NCBI RefSeq assembly: GCF_020024835.1
Contig: NZ_JAHHTD010000019.1
Location: 1 to 26,107, forward strand
From: Campylobacter sp.
GTDB taxonomy: Bacteria > Campylobacterota > Campylobacteria > Campylobacterales > Campylobacteraceae
Direction of reading: 5' to 3'
DNA length: 26,107 nucleotides
In this document: one piece after another, positions 8,574 through 15,756 of the stretch
How positions within the stretch are numbered: position 1 is the first letter of the stretch
Layout: each line of letters begins with the position of its first letter
Position numbers and translations under genes: made by a program
Notes under the pieces: model-generated
Seen by the model: only the letters and a program-made list of their open reading frames with translations
What the model was told of the DNA's origin: nothing
Database searches by the model: none

Positions 8574-8650
8574 TGGTACGCCCAAGAGGATTCGAACCTC
8601 TGACCTTTTGAACCGCAATCAAATGCTCTATCCAGCTGAGCTATGGGCGC
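8574..8650 (-). tRNA. tRNA-Arg (anticodon GCG)
   Basis: A 77-nt cloverleaf on the minus strand. The acceptor GCGCCCA pairs with TGGGCGT, with one G-U at the end pair. The D-arm is GCTC/GAGC with loop AGCTGGATA, giving A20, an arginine identity base. The anticodon stem is TTTGA/TCAAA with loop TTGCGGT, hence anticodon GCG. The T-arm is AGAGG/CCTCT with TTCGAAT. Discriminator is A and the CCA end is encoded. It would read CGC and, by wobble, CGU. Most bacteria use ACG (inosine-34) for these codons. Confidence 0.95.
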
Positions 8651-8774
8651 ACAAAAATATGAGCTGCAATTTTATCAAAAAAATCTTAAAATTAGCAAAA
8701 GCAAAATATTTTATGGAATTTTTATATTTTTATGTTAATCTTTTCAAAAAATAGCTAGTTATAGGGTGAAAAAT

Positions 8775-10214
8775 ATGATACATAAAATTTTGATAGCTAA
8801 TAGGGGTGAGATAGCAGTTAGAGTAATACGTGCTTGTCGAGATTTGCATATAAAAAGCGTAGCTGTTTATACTGAACCTGATTATGAGTGTTTGCATGTA
8901 AAGGTTGCAGATGAAGCTTATAGGATTGGAACTGACGCTATAAGAGGGTATTTAGATTCTCAAAGAATAGTCGAGATTGCAAAAGCATGTGGTGCTGATG
9001 CTATCCATCCTGGTTATGGCTTTTTAAGTGAAAATTATGAATTTGCTAAAGAATGCGAGGATATGGGTATCATTTTTATAGGACCAAAATCTGATGTAAT
9101 TCGTAAAATGGGAAATAAAAATATTGCAAGATATTTAATGAAAAAAAATGGAATTCCTGTAGTTCCTGGAACTGAAAAATTAAATCACTATACCTTAGAA
9201 GAAATTAAACTTCAAGCTTTAAAGATAGGTTATCCTGTTATTTTAAAAGCAAGCGGTGGAGGAGGTGGTAGGGGCATTAGAGTTGTTCATAAAGAAGAAG
9301 ATTTAGAAAAATCTTTTGATGCATGTAAAAGAGAGGCGCTTAGTTTTTTTAAAAATGATGAAGTGTTTATGGAAAAATATGTGATTAATCCAAGACACAT
9401 TGAATTTCAAATTTTAGCTGATAATTATGGAAATATTGTTCATCTTTGCGAAAGAGATTGTTCTATACAAAGAAGACATCAAAAAATTATAGAAATTGCT
9501 CCTTGTCCAAGTATTTCTGAAAAATTGAGAAAAACTATAGGAGTAACAGCTATAGCTGCGGCTAAAGCTGTTGGATATACTAATGTTGGAACCGTGGAAT
9601 TTTTACTTGATGATTATAATAGATTTTATTTTATGGAGATGAATACAAGAATTCAAGTAGAACATCCAATTACAGAAGAAATTACAGGGATTGACCTTGT
9701 AACAAGACAAATTCGCATTGCAAATGGTGAAATTTTAGATTTAGAACAAAGCGATATTAAGCCAAGAGGTTTTGCTATTGAGGCGAGAATTACAGCTGAA
9801 AATGTATGGAAAAATTTCATTCCAAGTCCTGGTAAGGTTACTGAATATTTTCCAGCTTTAGGACCTTCAGTAAGAGTTGATAGTCATTTGTATAAAGGTT
9901 ATATTGTTCCTCCTTATTATGATTCTTTACTTGCAAAGTTGATTGTAAAAGGTTCAAGTTATGATAGTGCATTAAATAGGCTAGAAAGAGCCTTAAAAGA
10001 ATTTGTGGTTGATGATATTAGAACTACTATACCATTTTTAATAGCAATTACAAAAATTCGTGAATTTAGAAGAGGGTATTTTGATACTTCATTTATAGAA
10101 ACTCATATAGAAGAACTTTTAGCAAATACTGAAGATAGATATCAAGAAAACAAAGAAGAGGTAATAGCTGCTATTGCAGCAGCTTTGCAAAAAATAAAAG
10201 AAAGTAGAGAGTAA
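8775..10214 (+). CDS. pycA: Biotin carboxylase subunit of pyruvate carboxylase (PycA-type)
   Basis: About 479 residues. It carboxylates biotin with ATP and bicarbonate, for transfer by a separate B subunit to pyruvate, giving oxaloacetate. Visible are ILIANRGEIAVR at the N-terminus, HPGYGFLSEN (78-87), the ATP-grasp glycine loop ASGGGGGRG (159-167), ERDCSIQRRHQK (226-237), and MEMNTRIQVEH with Glu288 and catalytic Arg292. It is some 30 residues longer than AccC, with an EDRYQENKEEVIAAIAAAL tail typical of two-subunit PycA proteins. AccC of acetyl-CoA carboxylase is the alternative. No biotin-carrier gene is adjacent. I prefer the ATG at 8775, which has AGG 9 nt upstream, over an in-frame GTG at 8766 that overlaps that site. 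Confidence 0.8.
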   Translation: MIHKILIANRGEIAVRVIRACRDLHIKSVAVYTEPDYECLHVKVADEAYRIGTDAIRGYLDSQRIVEIAKACGADAIHPGYGFLSENYEFAKECEDMGIIFIGPKSDVIRKMGNKNIARYLMKKNGIPVVPGTEKLNHYTLEEIKLQALKIGYPVILKASGGGGGRGIRVVHKEEDLEKSFDACKREALSFFKNDEVFMEKYVINPRHIEFQILADNYGNIVHLCERDCSIQRRHQKIIEIAPCPSISEKLRKTIGVTAIAAAKAVGYTNVGTVEFLLDDYNRFYFMEMNTRIQVEHPITEEITGIDLVTRQIRIANGEILDLEQSDIKPRGFAIEARITAENVWKNFIPSPGKVTEYFPALGPSVRVDSHLYKGYIVPPYYDSLLAKLIVKGSSYDSALNRLERALKEFVVDDIRTTIPFLIAITKIREFRRGYFDTSFIETHIEELLANTEDRYQENKEEVIAAIAAALQKIKESRE

Positions 10215-10456
10215 TGAGTTTTTTAGAGGAATTAAGAAGTATTAAAAAAGAGCTTCAAAAAGAGCAAGATACGACAACAAAGAAAAAAAGTGAAATAAAA
10301 TCAAGCAGTAGCGAGATTGATGTAAAAAAAATATCTTTAAAAAGTGAAGAAAATAAGCAAGAAAAAGAATTTGAAGATATTTTTTTAAAAGAAGAACGTC
10401 TTGTAAATGAATTTATAGATTTTGTAAAAAGTAGTGATATTAAAAAGATAAAATGA
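10214..10456 (+). CDS. Small charged hypothetical protein
   Basis: An 80-residue, highly charged protein (Lys/Glu/Ser-rich) without signal peptide or membrane segment. It starts MSFLEELRSIKKEL and is probably largely helical or coiled-coil, with a poly-Ser/Lys linker near residues 23-34. The ATG shares one base with the pycA stop (TAATG), and the stop overlaps the bpt start by 4 bp, so it is a true member of the pycA-bpt transcript. C. jejuni has a small gene (Cj1036c) between the same neighbours, which argues for a conserved protein. I do not recognise a family. Confidence 0.75.
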   Translation: MSFLEELRSIKKELQKEQDTTTKKKSEIKSSSSEIDVKKISLKSEENKQEKEFEDIFLKEERLVNEFIDFVKSSDIKKIK

Positions 10457-11169
10457 ATAGTATAGGTTTTTGCACTTTAGAAGAAAAATGCCCATATCTT
10501 GATGATAGAATGTGTAGAAATGAGTATCATTATATCCCTTTAATCACTAAAGATCAAAATCAAGAACTAGTTTCACGGGGATGGAGACGTTTTGGATCAT
10601 ACTTTTCAAGACCCATTTGTAAAGAATGCAATGAATGTCAGAATTTAAGAATTATGACTCAAAATTTTTACTTTAGTAGAAATTATCGTAGAGTTTTTAA
10701 GAGAAATACTGCCACTAAAATTATTTTACAAAAGCCTTCTTTGAGTGATGAGCATTTGTTGCTTTATGAGAAATATCATCTCTATCAAAAAGATAAGAAA
10801 TCGTGGAAAATTTATAATTTAAATTTTAGAAAATACTATAATTTATATGTAGATAATGCTAGGAATTTTGGATATGAACTTGATTTTTATGTAGATAATA
10901 AATTAGTGTGCGTGGATTTAATTGATATTTTAAATGATGGAATTTCAAGTATTTATTGTTTTTATGATCCTGAATTTTCACATTTAAGTCTTGGAAAATA
11001 CTCCCTTTTAACAGAAATTAAACTTGCGCAACTTAAGAATTTAAAATATATATATTTAGGATATTTTGTAAAAAGGTGTCAATCTTTATCATACAAAGCC
11101 GATTATAGTCCAAATGAAATTTTAGAATACACTAGTGCTTTAAATGATCAGGCATTTTTATGGCGTTAA
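10453..11169 (+). CDS. bpt: Aspartate/glutamate leucyltransferase
   Basis: A 238-residue protein of the bacterial ATE1-like family. It moves leucine from Leu-tRNA to N-terminal Asp or Glu of proteins, marking them for the ClpS/ClpAP N-degron route. The N-terminal half has the family cysteines: Cys7, Cys13 and Cys21, then Cys56, Cys59 and Cys62 in the PICKECNEC segment. The C-terminal half holds the GNAT-like domain, with YCFYDPEF and LGKYSLLTEIKLA. Length is normal. It starts inside the preceding small gene (4-bp overlap) and is followed 19 bp later by a J-domain gene. The same order is found at C. jejuni Cj1035c. Confidence 0.88.
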   Translation: MNSIGFCTLEEKCPYLDDRMCRNEYHYIPLITKDQNQELVSRGWRRFGSYFSRPICKECNECQNLRIMTQNFYFSRNYRRVFKRNTATKIILQKPSLSDEHLLLYEKYHLYQKDKKSWKIYNLNFRKYYNLYVDNARNFGYELDFYVDNKLVCVDLIDILNDGISSIYCFYDPEFSHLSLGKYSLLTEIKLAQLKNLKYIYLGYFVKRCQSLSYKADYSPNEILEYTSALNDQAFLWR

Positions 11170-11188
11170 TTTTTATTGAGAGGGTTTA

Positions 11189-11995
11189 ATGCAAGTTGTT
11201 CAAACTTTAGAATCAGTTAGTCTTAATACTGATGATTTTTTAATGTTTAGATATTTTCAAGATCTCATTCGTAAAAATTTTTCGAAAGTTGTAGGAAATA
11301 AAAATAAAACATTATCTTTTTTTGTAGAGAATGAGATTCCTCAAAGAAGGTATTTTTTAAAGCTTGTAAATCACAAATATAAAAAAGATACAGGAAATGA
11401 TATTGACAATCTTGCATTTGCTCATTATAAAACATTTAAATTGAATTTAGCTCAAACAAATGCATTAAAATCTGTTATTTTTGCTAAAATTGGTTTTTCT
11501 CAAAAGAATATTTTGATTACTTTAAGTTCTAATGAAAAAATTTTTGCTTTATATTTAGAGCAGTATTTTAAAAATCATAAAAGTTCATATGATGAGAAAA
11601 ATCGTATTTTTTCAGTGGAATATAAAAATGATGTTACCTTAAATTTATTAGAAATTTTAGCAAGTGTAAATGAGCATTTAAAATATTGTATTGATTTTAC
11701 TATTAATGAAACGCAACTTTTAGAATTTAGAAACAAAATGAAAAATCAAACAAATATGAATTGGAAATTCAATGCTCTTGCTAAATTATTTGAAAATTAT
11801 TTTCAAACTTTAGGTTGTAATAATAGTGATGATTTTACAACTATTAGACAAAATTATTTAAATTTAGTCAAAATTTATCATCCTGATCGTCATCAAGGAA
11901 AAAGTAAAATAGAGCAAGCTTACTGTAGAGAAGAGTTTGAAAAAATTCAACTTGCTTATGAGAGCTTAAAGTCTTTATATAAAAATAATAATTAA
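11189..11995 (+). CDS. Protein with C-terminal J domain (DnaJ-like co-chaperone)
   Basis: A 268-residue protein whose last 65 residues form a J domain. The signature HPD is at 231-233, followed by RHQGKSKIEQAYCREEFEKIQLAYESLK. The first 200 residues are helical-looking and have no motif I recognise. There is no membrane segment, zinc-finger region or Gly/Phe linker, so this is not DnaJ itself. J domains stimulate DnaK ATPase, and the N-terminal part probably selects the client. The C-terminal placement recalls DjlA, but the TerB-like region is not evident to me. A GAGAGGG ribosome site precedes the ATG. It sits between bpt and ftsW; C. jejuni Cj1034c is the equivalent. Confidence 0.82.
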   Translation: MQVVQTLESVSLNTDDFLMFRYFQDLIRKNFSKVVGNKNKTLSFFVENEIPQRRYFLKLVNHKYKKDTGNDIDNLAFAHYKTFKLNLAQTNALKSVIFAKIGFSQKNILITLSSNEKIFALYLEQYFKNHKSSYDEKNRIFSVEYKNDVTLNLLEILASVNEHLKYCIDFTINETQLLEFRNKMKNQTNMNWKFNALAKLFENYFQTLGCNNSDDFTTIRQNYLNLVKIYHPDRHQGKSKIEQAYCREEFEKIQLAYESLKSLYKNNN

Positions 11996-12059
11996 CAAAA
12001 TAACATCATTTTAAGTTGTAATTGATTAAAATTGTCTTTTTAAAAATAGGATAAAATCT

Positions 12060-13223
12060 TTGGTCGCTGATAGAAAATTATTTTTTTTAAGTTGTATTTT
12101 AATCACCATAGGAATACTTTTTTCATATTCTCTTAGTGCTTTTACGGTTCTTTATTTAGAATATAATGAATTTCATTTTTTTATTAGACAACTTTTTTTT
12201 GGGCTTAGTGGGATTGGAATAATTTATTTTGTCTCGCGTTTTAATCCAGATGGCAATCAAGCTAAGTATTTGATGATAATAATTTTGGTAATTTCTTTTT
12301 TATGTATTATTGTTTTGCCTTTTTTACCTAATTTTTTAGCAACTGCAGCAGGTGGTGCTAAAAGATGGATTAGACTTGGTCCTTTGTCTGTATCTCCTGT
12401 TGAATTTTTTAAGATAGGTTTGATATATTTTCTTGCTTGGTCTTATACTAGAAGAATTGATGATAGTAAAAAAGCTATAAAGCACGAAATTTTAATTTTA
12501 ATTCCATATTTTATCTTGGCAGGGATTGTAATTGGTTATATTTATATTACGCAAAATGACTTAGGACAAAGTGCAATTTCATTTTTTTTGGTTTTTGCTT
12601 TAGCATTTTTTGCAGGAGCTAGTAAAAGACTTTTTGCTTTTGGTATAGTGATAGTTGGAATGATAGGGATTTTAGTAATTTTAAATAATCAACGAAGAAT
12701 TCAACGTATTGCAGCGTGGTGGGGCAATATACAAGATGCATTCTTGCCTTTATTTCCAGATTGGATGGCAAATATTTTAAGAGTGGTTCATAATTCTGAA
12801 CCATATCAGATTTCTCATAGTTTAAATGCCATTGCACATGGTGGATTTTTTGGAGAAGGCTTGGGACTTGGCACTTTTAAATTAGGATTTTTAAGTGAAG
12901 TTCATACAGATTTTGTTTTATCTGGTATAACAGAAGAAGTTGGTTTGTTGGGATTGGCTATGATTTGTTTTATTTATCTACTTGTCATACTTAGAATTTT
13001 TAGAATAGCTGGAAGATGTGAAAATAAAATGCATTTTTTGTTTTGTTCTGGAATTGCTTTATTGTTATTATTTTCTTTTTTTATGAATGCTTTTGGAATT
13101 ATTTCTTTGACTCCGTTAAAAGGTGTTGCTGTCCCACTTTTAAGCTATGGCGGTAGTTCTATGTGGTCTATTTGTCTTGGAATAGGTTATGTTTTGATGA
13201 TTAGCAAAAAAGTAAAAATTTAG
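12060..13223 (+). CDS. ftsW: SEDS-family peptidoglycan glycosyltransferase, FtsW-type
   Basis: A 387-residue polytopic protein of the SEDS family (FtsW/RodA), which polymerises lipid II at the septum. Seen are GGAKRWIRLGPLSVSPVEFFK (family GARRWI...PSE block, 98-118), QNDLGQS (165-171), LNAIAHGGFFGEGLGLG (255-271) and VHTDFVLSGITEE with the catalytic-type Asp284. Near the C-terminus is PLKGVAVPLLSYGGSS. FtsW rather than RodA is chosen from the C. jejuni equivalent (Cj1038) and is less sure than the family. The start is a TTG at 12060, with AGGA 8 nt upstream; no ATG or GTG fits. Three runs of eight T lie in the reading frame (12081-12088, 12193-12200, 12582-12589). Confidence 0.85.
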   Translation: MVADRKLFFLSCILITIGILFSYSLSAFTVLYLEYNEFHFFIRQLFFGLSGIGIIYFVSRFNPDGNQAKYLMIIILVISFLCIIVLPFLPNFLATAAGGAKRWIRLGPLSVSPVEFFKIGLIYFLAWSYTRRIDDSKKAIKHEILILIPYFILAGIVIGYIYITQNDLGQSAISFFLVFALAFFAGASKRLFAFGIVIVGMIGILVILNNQRRIQRIAAWWGNIQDAFLPLFPDWMANILRVVHNSEPYQISHSLNAIAHGGFFGEGLGLGTFKLGFLSEVHTDFVLSGITEEVGLLGLAMICFIYLLVILRIFRIAGRCENKMHFLFCSGIALLLLFSFFMNAFGIISLTPLKGVAVPLLSYGGSSMWSICLGIGYVLMISKKVKI

Positions 13224-13310
13224 AGTCTAAATAAATGCATTTAAATGTGTTTTATTATAGTATATGTAATTTTTGTATAAGAATAAGTGTAAATAAAGAT
13301 AGATATTTGA

Positions 13311-13316
13311 TATAAT
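13311..13316 (+). promoter_or_regulatory. Sigma-70 -10 box for the GlnH-like gene
   Basis: A perfect TATAAT in the context TTTGATATAATTTG, 27 nt before the start codon, with a strong AAGGAG ribosome site at 13333-13338. No -35 consensus is visible and T-rich stretches precede it, as usual in Campylobacter. The whole 120-bp gap after ftsW seems to serve this gene. Confidence 0.65.
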
Positions 13317-13343
13317 TTGATTTTGTTATTTTAAGGAGAAAAA

Positions 13344-14105
13344 ATGAAGAAAATTTTATATACTACTTTAGCATTATTTTGTGCTTTAGTTTTAGGTGCT
13401 TGTTCTAGTGATAAAAGTCAAGCTAATAATACTTCTAGTGAAAAGATTTATAAAGTAGGTATCGCAGCTAATTATCCTCCTTTTGATTTTATAAAAGATA
13501 CAAAAATAACAGGTTTTGATGTTGATTTATTAGAAGAGATTGCAAGGAGAGAAAAATTTAAACTTGAGTGGATAAATATGAGTTTTGATGGTTTAATTCC
13601 TGCATTAAAATCTGGAAAGATAGATATGATAGCTTCTGCTATGAGTTCTACTCCGCAAAGACTAAATAGTATGGATTTTAGTAAGACATATTTTAATACT
13701 AAAAATTTATATTTAAAATTAAAAACAAATTCTAGTATTAGCGATAAAAAAAGTCTAGAAGGTAAGAAAATAGGAGTGCAACTTGGCACTATTCAAGAAA
13801 ATGCTGCTAAAATGATACAAAATTCTCAAGTAGTAGCAAGTGAAGAAATGTTGGCTGCTATTTTAGCTTTGAAAGCTGGTAAGTTAGATGTAGTTCTTAC
13901 AGATAAAGATATAGGTAAAGGTTATTTAAAAACTAATGATGAGCTTGAAGCTTTCTTAGAGGAAGATGATGGAAGTTCAGGATTTTGTATAGCTTTTGAT
14001 AAAGGTAAAAATCTTGAACTTATTCAAAAGATTAATGCAGCCTTAGAAGAAATTCAATCTGATGGTACTTATGAAAAAATCGTAGAAAAATATGATTTAC
14101 AATAG
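13344..14105 (+). CDS. glnH: Amino-acid-binding lipoprotein of a polar amino-acid ABC transporter (GlnH-like)
   Basis: A 253-residue solute-binding protein of family 3. It has a lipoprotein signal with lipobox LGAC, so Cys20 should be acylated and the protein anchored in a membrane facing the periplasm. The mature part begins with the family segment YKVGIAANYPPFDF, then ITGFDVDLLEEIARR, then MSFDGLIPALKSGKIDMIASAMSSTPQR. The C-terminal half has LEGKKIGVQLGTIQE. Family 3 binds polar amino acids; glutamine is the likely ligand because glnQ- and glnP-like genes lie 3.3 kb away, but this is inferred. The gene is alone in its direction, with a strong promoter. Its stop abuts the stop of the convergent aminotransferase gene with no gap. 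Confidence 0.85.
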   Translation: MKKILYTTLALFCALVLGACSSDKSQANNTSSEKIYKVGIAANYPPFDFIKDTKITGFDVDLLEEIARREKFKLEWINMSFDGLIPALKSGKIDMIASAMSSTPQRLNSMDFSKTYFNTKNLYLKLKTNSSISDKKSLEGKKIGVQLGTIQENAAKMIQNSQVVASEEMLAAILALKAGKLDVVLTDKDIGKGYLKTNDELEAFLEEDDGSSGFCIAFDKGKNLELIQKINAALEEIQSDGTYEKIVEKYDLQ

Positions 14106-15371
14106 TTATTTCAAAGCTTTGATACTTAATTTCAAAGCTTTGATGAAATAATCTATATCTTCTTTATTATGTATATAATGAAATCCAACCCTTAGCCAGC
14201 CTGGTTTAGATTTTAGTTTTTGATTATCTTTTAAACCAAGCAAGTCATGACCATATGGTCCAGCACATGCACAACCTGCTCTTGTTTCTATTTTGTAAGT
14301 TTTACTTAATTTATAAGCTAGATCAAATGGAGAAATTCCTTGGATATTAAATGCAAAAATTGGTAGTTTATGAGTAATATTTTTAGCATATAAGATCATA
14401 TCTGGAAAATCTTTCGCTTGCTTTAAAAAATAATTACATAATTGTTTTTCTTTTTGTTTAATAAAATTAAGTCCAATATCTTGACGTATTTTAAAAGCAA
14501 GACTTGCTCTAATTAATTGTATAATTCCAGGTGTTCCACCTTCTTCTAAATTTTCAATTTTACAAAGATATTCTTGAGAGCTTCTAGAAACATAACCAAC
14601 GGTTCCACCTCCAGCAAAGCTTGGAGTTTGGCCACATAGAGATTTTTTAATCACTAATAATCCACAAGAACCAACCCCACCAAGTAATTTGTGCCCACTA
14701 ATGAATATTGCATCATAAAATTTAGGATCTAAATTTGCATAAGGAGCTAAAGTTGAAACATCAAATGCCACAATTCCTTTATAGTATTTAATTAGAGTAT
14801 AAATTTTTTTATAATTACTAATAATGCCTGTAACATTAGAAGCGGCGTTAAAGCTTGCTATTATTTGTCTTCCTTTTGAAGCTTCAAGTATTTTTTTTAA
14901 AAAAATAAAATCAATTTCTCCGTTAGGATTTAGCGGTATGCGAATACATTCACACAAAGCTTCTCTAAAAGACAACTCGTTTGAATGATGTTCGTAAGGT
15001 CCTATTATGACTAAAGGTAAAGTAGTTTTGTCTATATTTTGAAAGTATATTTCTTTAATTTTAGGAGGTATATACAATCCTAATAATTCTTGAAATTTTT
15101 TTATAGCCGCTGAAGAGCCACTACCACAACTAATTAATGCAAAGCTTTCATCAAGTAAGAGATATTTTTTTAAATTTATTCTTGCATTTTCATAATGTTG
15201 CTGCGTAATAAAAGAGTTTAAAGAGCTATCTGAATGCGTATTAGCATAAGTTGCAAGATATTTTTTAATTTCTCTTTCTATACTTTTTAAAGCCAATGCA
15301 CTTGCAGTAAAATCAAAATAATACGTATTTTTTTTTAAAATAATATCTTTTTTTAATTTTTCAATATCCAA
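14106..15371 (-). CDS. Class V aminotransferase, cysteine desulfurase-like
   Basis: A PLP enzyme of the NifS/Csd fold type, about 421 residues. Numbered from my chosen start, it shows TSALAL-like YFDFTASALALKS, GPYEHHSN near 125-131, Asp204 in FDVS, and the PLP lysine Lys228 in ISGHK. It also has EEGGTPG (276-282) and a RAGCACAGP loop with Cys367, where desulfurases carry the active cysteine. It may release sulfur from cysteine, but other class V reactions are possible. It is not IscS: the neighbours are not Fe-S genes. The start is probably TTG at 15371, because AGGGG lies 6 nt upstream and the TATAAT box at 15397-15402 would put the TTG at 15395 before the transcript. C. jejuni Cj0791c is equivalent. 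Confidence 0.8.
   Translation of the reverse strand: MDIEKLKKDIILKKNTYYFDFTASALALKSIEREIKKYLATYANTHSDSSLNSFITQQHYENARINLKKYLLLDESFALISCGSGSSAAIKKFQELLGLYIPPKIKEIYFQNIDKTTLPLVIIGPYEHHSNELSFREALCECIRIPLNPNGEIDFIFLKKILEASKGRQIIASFNAASNVTGIISNYKKIYTLIKYYKGIVAFDVSTLAPYANLDPKFYDAIFISGHKLLGGVGSCGLLVIKKSLCGQTPSFAGGGTVGYVSRSSQEYLCKIENLEEGGTPGIIQLIRASLAFKIRQDIGLNFIKQKEKQLCNYFLKQAKDFPDMILYAKNITHKLPIFAFNIQGISPFDLAYKLSKTYKIETRAGCACAGPYGHDLLGLKDNQKLKSKPGWLRVGFHYIHNKEDIDYFIKALKLSIKALK
14108..14149. repeat. Tandem 21-bp duplication carrying a 12-bp palindrome
   Basis: ATTTCAAAGCTTTGAT occurs at 14108-14123 and again at 14129-14144, as the conserved part of two 21-bp units. Each copy contains the perfect palindrome TCAAAGCTTTGA. 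In the minus-strand aminotransferase this encodes a repeated IKALK at the very C-terminus. It lies directly after the glnH stop, where the convergent transcripts meet. Confidence 0.8.
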
Positions 15372-15396
15372 TAATTTCCCCTGAAAATTTATCAAA

Positions 15397-15402
15397 ATTA
15401 TA
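15397..15402 (-). promoter_or_regulatory. Extended -10 promoter for the class V aminotransferase
   Basis: On the minus strand TGCTATAAT gives a perfect -10 with an extended TG element. Transcription should start near 15390, 19 nt before the preferred TTG start at 15371. This decides against the earlier in-frame TTG at 15395. Confidence 0.65.
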
Positions 15403-15706
15403 GCATAGGAATAATCTTTAAAAGTAATTTAAAGTTATTCTTATTTTTGATGTTATTAAAATTTGTTATAGTATTTTTAAATTTGCATTTAAAGAGCTAA
15501 TTAATTTTTAAGAAAATTAAAATTAGATAATAATTTTTTAATCTTATTAGTAAAATATAATAAAATTACACTGCATTAAAATATCAAATATTATAAGTTA
15601 GCAATAAGATAATTTATAAATATTTAAATAATAAAATAAAAATTTAGAATCAATTATAAAATTATTTGAAATTTTTATAAATAAGTTTTAAGATTATTTC
15701 AAATAA

Positions 15707-15720
15707 GGAGCACAATTTGC
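15707..15720 (+). promoter_or_regulatory. Possible sigma-54 promoter for flgS
   Basis: GGAGCACAATTTGC has the invariant GG and GC of sigma-54 promoters, exactly 10 nt apart, and continues into TTTG, giving the -12 element TTTGCTTT. This resembles flagellar sigma-54 promoters of Campylobacter as I recall them (GGAA...TTGCTT). A start about 12 nt downstream would leave a leader of roughly 25 nt carrying the AAGGA ribosome site of flgS. The -24 half is imperfect (AGGAGC against TGGCAC). Confidence 0.45.
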
Positions 15721-15756
15721 TTTGTAAGCTTTAGAGTATTAATTAAGGATTAAATA

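Larger units (their letters stand above)
15372..15756. other. A+T-rich non-coding gap before flgS
   Basis: 385 bp without an open frame on either strand; stops occur every few codons. It holds the aminotransferase promoter at its left end and a sigma-54-like site near its right end. The 15421-15700 part is almost pure A/T with only scattered G and C, and has several TATAAT-like strings but no clear repeat. C. jejuni has a short gene (Cj0792) between the same neighbours; I see no remnant of it here. Confidence 0.6.

Noticed and set aside
8766..8774. GTG at 8766 as the pycA start
   Set aside because: It overlaps the only ribosome-site-like sequence, whereas the ATG at 8775 is correctly spaced from it and gives the usual family N-terminus.
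12081..12589. Three T8 tracts in ftsW as phase-variation sites
   Set aside because: ftsW should be essential, so on/off switching is unlikely. Runs of this size recur throughout the window in line with base composition.
13232..13243. A 12-bp palindrome TAAATGCATTTA after ftsW as terminator or operator
   Set aside because: It is short, has no loop and no T-run. It lies between ftsW and the glnH promoter without a matching second site.
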